From Schizochytrium sp. CCTCC M209059 (taxonomy: Eukaryota; Sar; Bigyra; Thraustochytrida; Thraustochytriidae), in NCBI GenBank assembly GCA_000818945.1, contig KN805378.1, positions 79,508-143,507 on the forward strand: a DNA stretch of 64,000 bases, read 5' to 3'. Shown here piece by piece: positions 17,384-26,385 of this stretch (its first letter is position 1; every line of letters starts with the position of its first letter). The notes under the pieces were generated by a model that saw nothing but the letters and a program-made list of their open reading frames with translations, was not told the DNA's origin and made no database searches. The position numbers were made by a program, and so were the translations under genes.

Positions 17384-19327
17384 TCACAACAAATCGTCAA
17401 GAAGAAGCTGCAGCACAGGATTTATATCCGGCATAAGTCCAAAGGGATCGAAATTGGGCACCATGGCATGAGCCAAGGTATCGTCCGGAAATTGTGGAGC
17501 TGCGTTTGGCTCCACGTCCAACGAATCTTGCGCAGAGCGTTCGGCTTCACCGCGAGCTTGTATCGTCTGCACCATTGGAGAATCCAAGAGTGACTTGGAA
17601 ACCTCACGACGAGGAGAAGATGAAATCTTTTCTCCCAAAATCCATCGTGAGGCAAAGTGCCACATCTTGCCGTCACTCGTCACGACCTCTGCAATACACT
17701 CGCCATCCAAAGAACCGTTGTTCCAAGTACCTTGGACACACACGGTTCGATTGCTGGTAACAAAATACTCTGTTCTTCCAAAGCCATGCTGCTTTCCAGA
17801 CCGCCAGCGGCCGCGATGGATCGTCTTGTCCTGCCATTGGAAAATTCCGAGCCCATGCGGAATACTATTGACCATGTCACCAGCATAAAAGGTATTTGAT
17901 GCAAAGTCTTTGATGCCAAATCCAGTGACAGTTCGGGCACTTCCAAAGGGACCGAGCAAGCGCTGTGAGCGCTGAAAGATTTCGTTAGCGCAGCCAAGAC
18001 CCTTGGGTAGGCCTTCCTCATCGAGATATCCGACATAACAGCCCAAACGATAGCCTGCGGAGCGGCGCACGCCGAGACCTGCAAAGCGATTGTCTCGCGC
18101 GTTGCAATGCACCACATCTCCGTTGGCAAACACACGGCGCGCGCGTCCCTGCAGGACGCCATCGACCCAAAATCCATCAACTTGCTCGCCGTCATGCCAG
18201 CGATAGCGGCCGAAGCCGTGCCGCTTGTCGTTCTGATACATGCCCTCATGACAGTCGCCGTTCGGATAAGTGCGCACGCCCCAACCATGCGCCTTGCCCG
18301 CCCGCCAAGCGCCTTTGTATTGCCTTCCGTCAGCGAGCCGTTTTGAGCCCTCGCCGTCAGGAACGCCGTCACGAAAGGCACCAGCGTACACGTGACCCTC
18401 GATCCAACGAAAGATGCCGGAGGCGAGCTGATTGTGAGCAAATACACCGTCAAATCGATCTCCATTTCGATAGACATAGGTTCCCGGGCCATGAAAGACG
18501 CCTCCTTCATACATGCCCGTGTGCCAGTCCCCATTTGTAAAAGACTTCGTGCCTTTTCCTTCACTCGCAAGCGTGTCGTTGAATTCGCCCTCGTATTCGC
18601 CATGTTTGTCGAGCATAAGGCCGACACCTACAATTCGGTCACCTTCCCATATTCCTTCAAAGGACTTTCCGTCTACCTCGCGTAGCTCGCCCTTGCTTGC
18701 GGCTTTCTTCAATTTTCTACCACTACCACTACCAGACTTTCTACGCGCGCGCCATGATTGTTGCACTTCGCTCTTGGACCTTCGTCGGCCGGAGTGTGAC
18801 TGCCTCTTGTCTGGCGTTGACTCGAGGGCTCCGAGTTCATCCTGCTGGCCTCTGTTGCGAACAGTATCGTGTGCAGTCTCCTTGGCGTCGACACTTCGCG
18901 CTCGAGAAAGAGTTTCCCGGGGATTCCCTTTTGCGCTGTTCCGCACTTCGTGCACGCAGCTTAAAGATAAGGTATCGTCCAACAGATCGTCATTGCCATC
19001 ATCATTTCCCGTGGGCTTTTTCTTCACAGGTGTTTGGGCGTCAAGGTTCCCCTCGTTCGAAACTTTGCGGATTTGCTCCGAGGTCACTTTCATCTGCAAG
19101 CTTTCCTCTCGTTTCTCATTACCATAATCTCCTTCTTCTTTCCAACCCTTTCCCTTCACGATTTGCAACGTATCTCCGCCCAGAGTTTTTGCGCCGGCGC
19201 CCTCTTCGTTGCCGTCGTCGTCGTTGTCGTTCTTTAGCGCATCGCCGTCGACACTCTCATGGTGGTCCTCCGTGCGTATGGCGGCAGGTGCGTCCGCGCA
19301 TTCTTCCGCGGTTTCTATCTTCTCCAT
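17384..19327 (-). CDS. MORN-repeat protein
   Basis: From the ATG at 19327 this encodes 647 residues. The first 240 or so are polar, Lys/Glu/Ser-rich and probably disordered. After them comes a series of MORN repeats, with units such as YEGEFNDTLASEGKG, GMYEGGVFHGPGTYVYRNGD, YKGAWRAGKAHGWG and GMYQNDKRHGFGRYRWHDG. A weaker region and at least two more MORN units (GDMVNSIPHGLGIFQW, GRWRSGKQHGFGRTEY) follow. MORN repeats usually serve as membrane-lipid-binding or structural scaffolds, for instance at cytoskeletal or junctional sites. There is no kinase or other catalytic domain to narrow the role. The frame is open back to 19942, but that part reads through the shared promoter motif and GC-rich leader, so I take 19327 as the start. 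Confidence 0.85.
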   Translation of the reverse strand: MEKIETAEECADAPAAIRTEDHHESVDGDALKNDNDDDGNEEGAGAKTLGGDTLQIVKGKGWKEEGDYGNEKREESLQMKVTSEQIRKVSNEGNLDAQTPVKKKPTGNDDGNDDLLDDTLSLSCVHEVRNSAKGNPRETLSRARSVDAKETAHDTVRNRGQQDELGALESTPDKRQSHSGRRRSKSEVQQSWRARRKSGSGSGRKLKKAASKGELREVDGKSFEGIWEGDRIVGVGLMLDKHGEYEGEFNDTLASEGKGTKSFTNGDWHTGMYEGGVFHGPGTYVYRNGDRFDGVFAHNQLASGIFRWIEGHVYAGAFRDGVPDGEGSKRLADGRQYKGAWRAGKAHGWGVRTYPNGDCHEGMYQNDKRHGFGRYRWHDGEQVDGFWVDGVLQGRARRVFANGDVVHCNARDNRFAGLGVRRSAGYRLGCYVGYLDEEGLPKGLGCANEIFQRSQRLLGPFGSARTVTGFGIKDFASNTFYAGDMVNSIPHGLGIFQWQDKTIHRGRWRSGKQHGFGRTEYFVTSNRTVCVQGTWNNGSLDGECIAEVVTSDGKMWHFASRWILGEKISSSPRREVSKSLLDSPMVQTIQARGEAERSAQDSLDVEPNAAPQFPDDTLAHAMVPNFDPFGLMPDINPVLQLLLDDLL

Positions 19328-19489
19328 GCGTCGCGTGCAGTCAGTCTCAGCGCTGCAACTCGGCCCGCGTGCCTCTCCCGTCGCAGAGTCTTGTGCTCTT
19401 CCTTCTGGTTTTCCTTTGCTTGCTTTGCCAGTGGGTTTTCGCCGATTGGGTTTTGCGGGGGCTTGCCGCTCTTGCGCGGGGCCTATAGC

Positions 19490-19545
19490 TGACTTGCTGT
19501 GCGCGCATATCCCACTTGCGGCGCGCGCATACCCCACTTGTGCAC
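19490..19545 (-). promoter_or_regulatory. Tandem CGCAAGT-type promoter elements in a divergent promoter
   Basis: On the minus strand two well-conserved copies stand in tandem: one at about 19523-19543 (CAAGTGGGGTATGCGCGC) and one at about 19501-19522 (CGCAAGTGGGATATGCGCGC). A third, weaker copy (AGCAAGTCAGC) lies near 19490. They lie about 170 bp upstream of the MORN start and about 300 bp upstream of the divergent TPR start. These two copies define the consensus best. Confidence 0.55.
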
Positions 19546-19787
19546 GAGCCACTAGCCAGGCAGACTCGAATTGACAGCGAGCGAGCGCGAGGGAGACTCG
19601 AACACAACCCGAACGGGCTCGGCACGCGCGGCGCGGGAGCCTCGGCGGCGCGACGGAGCCTGCGGGACCCGGGCCGGACGCTTGGCCCCGCTTCCCGCGC
19701 CCACTTGAGCGCTGCGCCGTCAGCCGCCGCCATCGGGCATCGAGGCCGAACGAAAAGCGCGGCGACTTGGACGCGGCGCTACACAAA

Positions 19788-19828
19788 CGCGACGCGACGC
19801 GACGCGACGCGACGCGACGCAGCGCGAC
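19788..19828 (+). repeat. (GACGC)n repeat in the leader of the TIR-like/TPR gene
   Basis: Six or more GACGC units end about 10-15 bp before the ATG at 19836. This matches the tract before the P4-ATPase gene in sequence and position. Confidence 0.7.
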
Positions 19829-19835
19829 GGCGACG

Positions 19836-22800
19836 ATGGCAATGGCGATGGCAGAGGCCAACGGGGCTGGGCATGGGGCGCAGGAAGCCGGAGATGCAGT
19901 TATGGGGGTGAGCATGGAGTTTCTGCTGGAATGGGTGAGCATGTACTACATGAACTATTCGACGGCAGAAATTTGCGAAGCCGTGCGGAAAAACACCAGC
20001 GCGAGACGGTGCGCCTTTATCGACATGCTGGCAGAGGAGGAAGAAAACCGGCACAACGTTGGGCCCGCGAGCCTGTATCTCTGCCACGCTTGGTCACAGC
20101 GCTTCTTTGACACGATCATGGCGGTTCAGGAATACTTTCAAGAGTACCCTGACGTCCGCATGGACGAGACCTTTGTCTGGATTGACATTTTGTGCGTAAA
20201 CCAGCACACATTGCTGGATGCCTTTGAAGACCCGGATGCAGCCCGGGAACGCATCGAGGAAACACAAAAGCTCATTCAGTCCATTGGGGAAACGATTGTG
20301 GCAATGCCCATGCCCTCCTCTGTGCAAAATCAAGCAAGACGATTCAACGGCAATGCCTTTACGAATCAAGACGAGGACTTGTCATTTGACGAGATTGACC
20401 CTGCTTCGTCTATTCTACGCAGGTCATGGTGCCTCTGGGAAATCCTTTGCACCGACCATCGTCTTTCAATTGCACTTTTTGCCAGCGATCGGCGACAGTT
20501 TCTCCGAGACCTGGAGAGCAAGCCACACAGCGTGCTTGCGATCTTGAAGCTCGCCATTCGCAGCACCATGAGCGAAAGTGCGTCAGCAGCCGACGGGGAA
20601 CAGCTTTTATTGGCCTTTGAATCCTGGGGCGCTGCGGCAAGCGAAGCATCGTCCTCTCTCACGCATGACGCAGGGAGCGCTGAATTTGATCTTGTTGACC
20701 AGCAACTCAAGGTGGCGGTGTGCAGATGGGTTGCCGGCGAAGCCTTGTCGATCTTGATGGACAAACAACGACAGATCGAGCGCACATACGAGGACCCCTT
20801 TGCGAACGCGCGACCGCGCAAGGAGGGCGAATTGAGCTTGCGCAACATGCTGCGGCAGCAAGCTTTGTGCATGTACGAAATCACTGCCGCTTTTAAGGAC
20901 GAGGGAATGGTCACATTCGCAATCGAAATCTGTGAATTTTTGCTTAAAGAGCACGCGACTTTCCAGGGACAAATGGATTATGACCAGACCACGGCCGCAA
21001 ATCTGTGCCAGCTCTCAAAACATCTCGAATACGCTGGTGACCACGCCCGAGCAAGGACAAACTACGAAAGGTGCCTTGAAATGAGCCGACGAATCTTGCC
21101 AGAGTTCGTGGACGATGCGCTTCTCGGTATGGGTCGCTGCAAGTGGCATCTCGGTGACCGCGAAAGCGCGCTCGAGGCCTTTCGGGAGGCAGTGGAGATG
21201 AACAGGAGCGCGTTGCAAGCAAGACCAAATAGCGATCGTCGCAAAGCTCTTGTGACGTCGCTCACCGAGCTCGGGAAGCATCTCCGCGAACAGTCGGGAG
21301 AAGACGAATGTTCTTCCGAGGTAATCGATATTGTGCAGGAGGCTATGGACCACGCCGTGTACCTGTATCCAGAGACCGAGTCTGACGAGACGATTTTTGG
21401 CCTGCGCGAGCTCGCACACATGCTATGGCTCAGCGGACGATACCAGGATGCAGCGAACTCTTACGAAAAGCTCCTCACTCTGCGGGAGCTGTGCACTCGC
21501 GAGCGAGGCGAGGTTCTCATTCGAGCCGATGACCCAGATGTGCTTGAAATGCTGCGAAACGATGACGAATACACGACGGACCTTCGAAATCTTGCGCGCT
21601 GTCTTATGCATGTAGTCGAACAGAACCCGGAGGCACTCCGGGAAGCAGCAGCGTTCTGTCGTGCTGCGCTCGACCTTGACAGCAAGCGCCACGGCATGGT
21701 GAGTCCAAAGACGCTTAAGGACTATAAGCTCCTTGCTGATATTGAGGAGCGTCGCGGCAACGCAGACCGGAGCAAATCGCTTCGCGATAAACTTGCAGAT
21801 GTTCATCGACAGCTGCAGCTCAAGCGAATGCGCGCTGGCCCGCTCGTGGAACTCCGCGAGGCGCACCTTGCAGAGTTTGAAGCCGCGTTGCCCGGTCTCT
21901 TGGCCAACGTAAAGACGACAAAGGCTTTCGAGGTCCTTGCCACGAGCCTCACGCGACTGAGCGTCTATTATGAGGAGAAAAAGGTTGCTCTCAAGACAAT
22001 TGCGTACCTGGGCGAAGCCACCAAGCTCCTTCTTTTTGCTCTGAGCGAGCACGAGCGCGATTCTCGCGCGCAGTGGCGTTTGGGCCCACTTCACCGAGAT
22101 GTGCGTGACAATCTCGTGCATCTCTTTCAACTTTTTCGGGCAGTAAATCAGCCGGTGGAAGCACTTGTGGCGCATTGCTCCAACTTTGTGAAGATGGTCC
22201 GATTTTATTACCGCAACGAGACTCATGGGGACAACTTGGTGCTGGCGCTTGATCAGTACGGGCGTCTCTTGGGGAGCCTGAATCGGCGTCGCGAGGCCGT
22301 GGGAGTATACGAGGAAGCCCTCGAGCTCGCGAATGCAGTGTACGGAGAATCGCCCAACGAGCAGTGGCTAGAGATGCTCACGATGTTGTCGCAACTCTAT
22401 CGAGCGCTCGATGATCGAGAGGCAAACATGAAGCTGAACGAGCGCATCGTGGAGATGCACTCGCAGCTTCACGGAGACGATGCGAGCGATCGTTCGGCCG
22501 TGCTCTATCAGCTTGCCGCGGCACAACTGGCTTTGGCGGAGGAGTGTGCCGACCCCACGGACGAGATTGCTCGTACGCTTTGCGGGAAAGCGGGGAGTCT
22601 GCTCGAGGAGGGTATCGCGCTACTTCAGCGTGCTGAGGCCGACGAGACGAATTTTGGCGATGCCGTGGAAGAAAATATCGCTATATTGCAAAGAGAGCTT
22701 GCTGGTGTTTACACGATGCAGGGTCGCTATGCAGATGCAGTCTTTCAAATGCAACAGGTGGTGGAGATGCACATTTTACTTTACGAGGACGATGATCCCG

Positions 22801-23552
22801 ATGATCTTGTTGCGATTCAGGAGGATCGCGCCTATCTAGCACAGCTCGAGCGCCGTGCTGCTAGGGCTGCTCCCGGATCACCCGCAGGTGAACGTCATCG
22901 CGGCCAAGGCGGAGAACAACAAGAGGAACAAGGAGATGAAGCTGAAGCAGAAGTAGAAACAGGAGCAAAAGAAGCAAGCGAACCCGTGGCCGGTATGACA
23001 AAGTCGGATGGTGCGACGCCCCTTGTCAATGGAAGTGGAAAACCAAGTGCAGAAAATGCGCATGGGAATGGCGTGCATCATGGTACGCATCAGGACCAGA
23101 CACCGTTGGAGCAGCCAGAAGAGGAAGATGATGCTACGAATGCAGCTCTCGCTGAAACTGCCAAGTCAGCATCCCCAACCGAAGTGGTGCTGGAGCGCGC
23201 GCCTTTGGAAGAGAATGCGAGATTAGAGGACACTGAGGATGTTGTTCCTGATAAGCAAAACGCGTCAGCTCTTGTCGATGCACAGTCGCAACAGAGCCCT
23301 CTCGAACCAGATGATGCTAACGGTACGGGAAAATCTGCGGCACTTAAAGCATCTGACACTCCTGTCGGAAGTGGGAAACCATCTTCGAGCGTGACAGCTG
23401 GCTCGACTGGGACCGGGGCGTATCAATCTGCGGCGGCCAACGCGGTACCGCCCGATCTTCCGGTGCCGAGCGGCGTAGATTTTGCGACGAGAAATGGCGT
23501 TTCATCGACGAAGAAAAACAAGGAAGCGACGTCGTGTTGTGTGTTGTCGTGA
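19836..23552 (+). CDS. TIR-like/TPR repeat protein with C-terminal CaaX prenylation box
   Basis: This encodes 1,238 residues. The N-terminal region (about 50-230) carries LYLCHAWSQRFFDTI, FVWIDILCVNQH and SWCLWEILCT. This pattern belongs to the TIR-like SHAW...DxxxVxQ...CxxE domains found fused to repeat modules in algae and oomycetes. A long helical region (about 330-1,030) has TPR-type units, such as AGDHARARTNYERCLEMSRR and LGDRESALEAFREAVEMN, resembling kinesin-light-chain and NPHP3-type arrays. After an acidic disordered tail the protein ends CCVLS, a CaaX box (CVLS) with an extra cysteine before it and lysines further upstream. Farnesylation plus palmitoylation would place it on membranes. 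I chose the ATG at 19836 because the frame before it translates only the GACGC repeat. The domain assignment is by eye, so a STAND/NLR-like role is inference. Confidence 0.8.
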   Translation: MAMAMAEANGAGHGAQEAGDAVMGVSMEFLLEWVSMYYMNYSTAEICEAVRKNTSARRCAFIDMLAEEEENRHNVGPASLYLCHAWSQRFFDTIMAVQEYFQEYPDVRMDETFVWIDILCVNQHTLLDAFEDPDAARERIEETQKLIQSIGETIVAMPMPSSVQNQARRFNGNAFTNQDEDLSFDEIDPASSILRRSWCLWEILCTDHRLSIALFASDRRQFLRDLESKPHSVLAILKLAIRSTMSESASAADGEQLLLAFESWGAAASEASSSLTHDAGSAEFDLVDQQLKVAVCRWVAGEALSILMDKQRQIERTYEDPFANARPRKEGELSLRNMLRQQALCMYEITAAFKDEGMVTFAIEICEFLLKEHATFQGQMDYDQTTAANLCQLSKHLEYAGDHARARTNYERCLEMSRRILPEFVDDALLGMGRCKWHLGDRESALEAFREAVEMNRSALQARPNSDRRKALVTSLTELGKHLREQSGEDECSSEVIDIVQEAMDHAVYLYPETESDETIFGLRELAHMLWLSGRYQDAANSYEKLLTLRELCTRERGEVLIRADDPDVLEMLRNDDEYTTDLRNLARCLMHVVEQNPEALREAAAFCRAALDLDSKRHGMVSPKTLKDYKLLADIEERRGNADRSKSLRDKLADVHRQLQLKRMRAGPLVELREAHLAEFEAALPGLLANVKTTKAFEVLATSLTRLSVYYEEKKVALKTIAYLGEATKLLLFALSEHERDSRAQWRLGPLHRDVRDNLVHLFQLFRAVNQPVEALVAHCSNFVKMVRFYYRNETHGDNLVLALDQYGRLLGSLNRRREAVGVYEEALELANAVYGESPNEQWLEMLTMLSQLYRALDDREANMKLNERIVEMHSQLHGDDASDRSAVLYQLAAAQLALAEECADPTDEIARTLCGKAGSLLEEGIALLQRAEADETNFGDAVEENIAILQRELAGVYTMQGRYADAVFQMQQVVEMHILLYEDDDPDDLVAIQEDRAYLAQLERRAARAAPGSPAGERHRGQGGEQQEEQGDEAEAEVETGAKEASEPVAGMTKSDGATPLVNGSGKPSAENAHGNGVHHGTHQDQTPLEQPEEEDDATNAALAETAKSASPTEVVLERAPLEENARLEDTEDVVPDKQNASALVDAQSQQSPLEPDDANGTGKSAALKASDTPVGSGKPSSSVTAGSTGTGAYQSAAANAVPPDLPVPSGVDFATRNGVSSTKKNKEATSCCVLS

Positions 23553-23904
23553 GGGTCAAAATGGAGTCAGTACCAGTGTCAGTGTCAGTGTCAGTGTCAG
23601 TTTCAGCGCGCATGAAAAGCAACAACGACATCAACAACCACAACAATAAGGACTTCTTGAACAGCCGACAAGAAATGACTGAAGGAAGAGAGGGAAGAAG
23701 AGAAGAAGGAGAAGAAGAAGCTGTGCTTTATGCCGTTTCTCTCTTTGTTCTTGCTCCATTTTCCAATTTTCTTTTTCTCTTCCGGTCCCGTACATGTCAA
23801 GCTTTGGAATAAACATGAACATGAAAGATTGATTAGATTGTACTACGTTTTGGTCAGGAACTCATTCATTTATTTATTTATTCATTCATTCACTCTGGGT
23901 TCAG
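23553..23904. other. Convergent 3' region between TPR and SYLF genes
   Basis: No gene is supported. The region holds a (TGTCAG)n tract at about 23575-23602, GA-rich sequence and an ATTT/ATTC repeat at about 23865-23895, with AATAAA-like signals near 23809 and AATAAAA near 23914. Confidence 0.5.
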
Positions 23905-24771
23905 TTATTCGAAAATAAAAGAGGTTACACGTGGCGGGGCCTGTGTTTGTGATGGCTGGGATGCCTCGAGCAAGCCAGCCTTTTCTTCAGTATCATTATC
24001 AAGATTCGGAATACTGTCGTCATCTGCACTGCTGTGATCACTCTGCGGCACCGGCGTTGCGACGGGGACGTCCTTGTCGTTACCTTCGATCTGATCCCTC
24101 AGTTTGTCCATGCGTGCGAGGATATTACGGCCTGCCTCGAGGTTGGCAAGCATGTGGTGCACTTTGAGAACTGCGTTACGTTTCTTGCCGGGTGGGAGAC
24201 TGACTTCGTTGCGAAAGATGCTCCTCTGATTCGCGCTTTGATTTTCGTAAAAGCTCTTGTTCATGGACGGGTTGGTTGCAACAATAACGCCCTCCAACGA
24301 GAGACCAAAGAAGACGCCGCGAGACACTGCAAAGGCGCTCACGCCCGAGACGGAGCGCTGGTTGACTGCGACGCCGCCTTTACACACGCCTCCGGTCGTT
24401 CCAGCCGAGATGGAAAGGTCTGCGCTGATTTGCAGACTTCCGACATTTTCGAAGCGGCGCACCGCCGCACGAGACTTGAGAATTAGAATGAGCTGCTCTT
24501 TGTGAAGGCCGAATTGCAAACCGGCACCGCCTTGGACCAAGGCGATAGCGACGGGGTTGCTCCACTTGTCTTCATCCTCGTCGTCCCGCTTCATGAAAAA
24601 GCCCCTGCCGAGTGCTCCCGAGAAGAACCAAGCGCCTTTGAGCGCGGAGAGAAAGACAATGCCGCGGGCCTTTTGCAGGTCTTTTCGACTGATCGCATCG
24701 GCCGTGATCGCTCTGGAGATGATTTTTTCTGCACTCTTGAGGTTGCTGGTCATGGTCAGCTTGGACGCCAT
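23905..24771 (-). CDS. SYLF (Ysc84/SH3YL1-type) domain protein
   Basis: This encodes 288 residues from the ATG at 24771 (MASKLTMTSNLKSAEK). The N-terminal two-thirds match the SYLF/DUF500 domain. The IISRAITADAISRKDLQKARGIVFLSALKGAWFFSG region corresponds to the conserved P-loop-lacking helix and Lys/Trp patch. Further signatures are GAGLQFGLHKEQLILIL, a glycine-rich SISAGTTGG and FAVSRGVFFGLSLEG. SYLF domains of SH3YL1 and yeast Ysc84 bind phosphoinositides and/or actin and act at membranes and endocytic sites. Here there is no SH3 domain; the C-terminal third is polar and acidic and ends in TSFIFE. An upstream in-frame ATG (24828) would add a basic 19-residue leader, but the conserved start fits 24771 better. 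Confidence 0.85.
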   Translation of the reverse strand: MASKLTMTSNLKSAEKIISRAITADAISRKDLQKARGIVFLSALKGAWFFSGALGRGFFMKRDDEDEDKWSNPVAIALVQGGAGLQFGLHKEQLILILKSRAAVRRFENVGSLQISADLSISAGTTGGVCKGGVAVNQRSVSGVSAFAVSRGVFFGLSLEGVIVATNPSMNKSFYENQSANQRSIFRNEVSLPPGKKRNAVLKVHHMLANLEAGRNILARMDKLRDQIEGNDKDVPVATPVPQSDHSSADDDSIPNLDNDTEEKAGLLEASQPSQTQAPPRVTSFIFE

Positions 24772-26385
24772 CTTCTTTGTGTTTATATGAGTTTTGCTTT
24801 CTCTCGTTCTTTTGTTCTGTCTGTGCAAGTGAGCTTCCTCCTTTCGCCACGGCCGAACGATGACTACCCGGAAAGACCAGCCCCTTGTCGGCTGTGCTGA
24901 TCGTGTGTGGGTGCGCTTTGTGGCTCCTTAACTCGCGTTTCCCTTGCAAACCGCGTGCGACTGCTCCGCAGAACCCCTTCCCCCCGCCTCCCTCTTGCGT
25001 AGTACGTCAGACCTCGAGCGGTGACCTGTCTTGCTTGCTTGCTTGCTTGCTTGCTTGCGCCTCGAGCAGAGCACAGCAGCGTCGCTCGCCGAAGCTTGCT
25101 TGCTCGCTCGCTGATGCTTGCTTGCTCGCCGAAGCTTGCTTGCTCGCTCGCTCGCTCGCTCGCTCGCTGAAGCTTGCTTGCTTACTTGCTTGCTTGCGCC
25201 TCGAGCAAAGCACAGCAGCGTCGCTCTCTCCTTCGCTTTGGGCTTTGGGCTCTTGGCTTTTGGCTTTTGCTGCCGCTCTCCTGCCTGCGCTTTTCCTTTC
25301 TGCTCTTGCCTTCGCGTTTGCTTTTCCGCCGCTCGCTGCAGCTCCTTTCCTCTCCGGCATCGCGAGCATTGAGTCCCAGCCTCTTCCTGTCGTCCCTGAA
25401 CCCGCCCTCCGCCGCACGCTGCCCCTCCGCCGCGCCGCCCGCTCCTTCGCGTCTCGTCTCGTCTCGTCTCTCGACTTGGGTCGCGTCGCGTCGCGTCTCG
25501 TCTGGCCTCGCGTCGCGCGGCCTCGCGGAGCCGCGTCGCGGCCTCGGGGTCGCGGGCCTCGGGCGAGCTGCGCCGGGCTCGCAGTGTGGGGCCCCCGATT
25601 CGCGGCGCCGGGGCCCCCAATCGCGCCTCAGCGCAGACGCCGCTGTTCAGAGCCCGCGCCGCCGAACCCAAGAAGCTCTTGGCTTGGCTTGCCTTGCCTT
25701 GGCGGGGCGGGCGCGAGGCTCCTGGCGAGGCCGCCCCCGCCGCGCCGCAGCCCCCGCGAGCTCCTCGTCGGCCGACGACTCTGGAGGGAGCCAGAGGATC
25801 GAGCGAGGCTGGGATGAAATGGGATGGGATGGGTTAACTTGGCTGCGCTGAGCGCACTGCGTTCGTTGATCCATAACTAAAGCTCATTCGTTTGTTCGTT
25901 TGTTCTCATTCATTCGTTTATTCATTCATTGACACTGAGGGAGGGGTGCGCTAGGCCTACCTCGTCTGATTCAGCGTCCGGCGCATCAAGCAGGCAAACG
26001 AGCAGCGGAGGCGGGCAGAAAGTACAGGCAGAACGCATGAGGAGAGGAAAGGCAAGGCCTGGCATTCGAGGAGCTTTCCATGGACGGACAGTCACCTGGA
26101 TGTGCTTCCTGTCGTCCCACTACGTACGTAGCCACTGCGCAGTCTTTGCGGGATGGATGGTGGAATCAATGCGGCGGCCGACGAGAAGAACCAGACAGAG
26201 AAAGTGGTTCCGCGGTGCAGCTCAATTATTGCGATGCGATGCGATTTCATGTGATGTAACGGGCCTTCCTTGAAGACAAATTAGGGGCTGGCTGAAGCTT
26301 GTCGCAGCTGGCTCGCCGCGACTGGCCGATACGGCATCATTTTGTTCGTCCCAAGATCCCCGATCACATTTTCAGCACCTCATGA
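24772..26385. other. Repeat-rich, GC-rich intergenic region with no supported gene
   Basis: The region is dominated by CTTG/CTCG simple repeats (about 25028-25195) and by GC-rich low-complexity sequence up to about 25830. It contains a partial internal duplication described separately. Long ORFs on both strands (for example about 24885-25817) translate only Leu/Ala/Cys- or Ser/Lys-rich repeats and are not credible. From about 25860 the sequence becomes ordinary mixed composition with TTCATTC repeats (about 25887-25930). Confidence 0.5.
25028..25232. repeat. CTTG/CTCG repeat block with a duplicated 30-bp core
   Basis: The segment GCCTCGAGCA(G/A)AGCACAGCAGCGTCGCTC occurs near 25058 and again near 25198. 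Each copy is preceded by (CTTG)n, and the space between is filled by related CTTGCTCGCTCG units. The arrangement looks like a duplication of about 140 bp followed by slippage. Confidence 0.65.

Noticed and set aside
24885..25817. 310-codon plus-strand ORF and long minus-strand ORFs in the same place
   Set aside because: Their translations are only products of CTTG/CTCG repeats (LACLLA, SKQASKQA) in high-GC DNA, open on both strands, with no domain.
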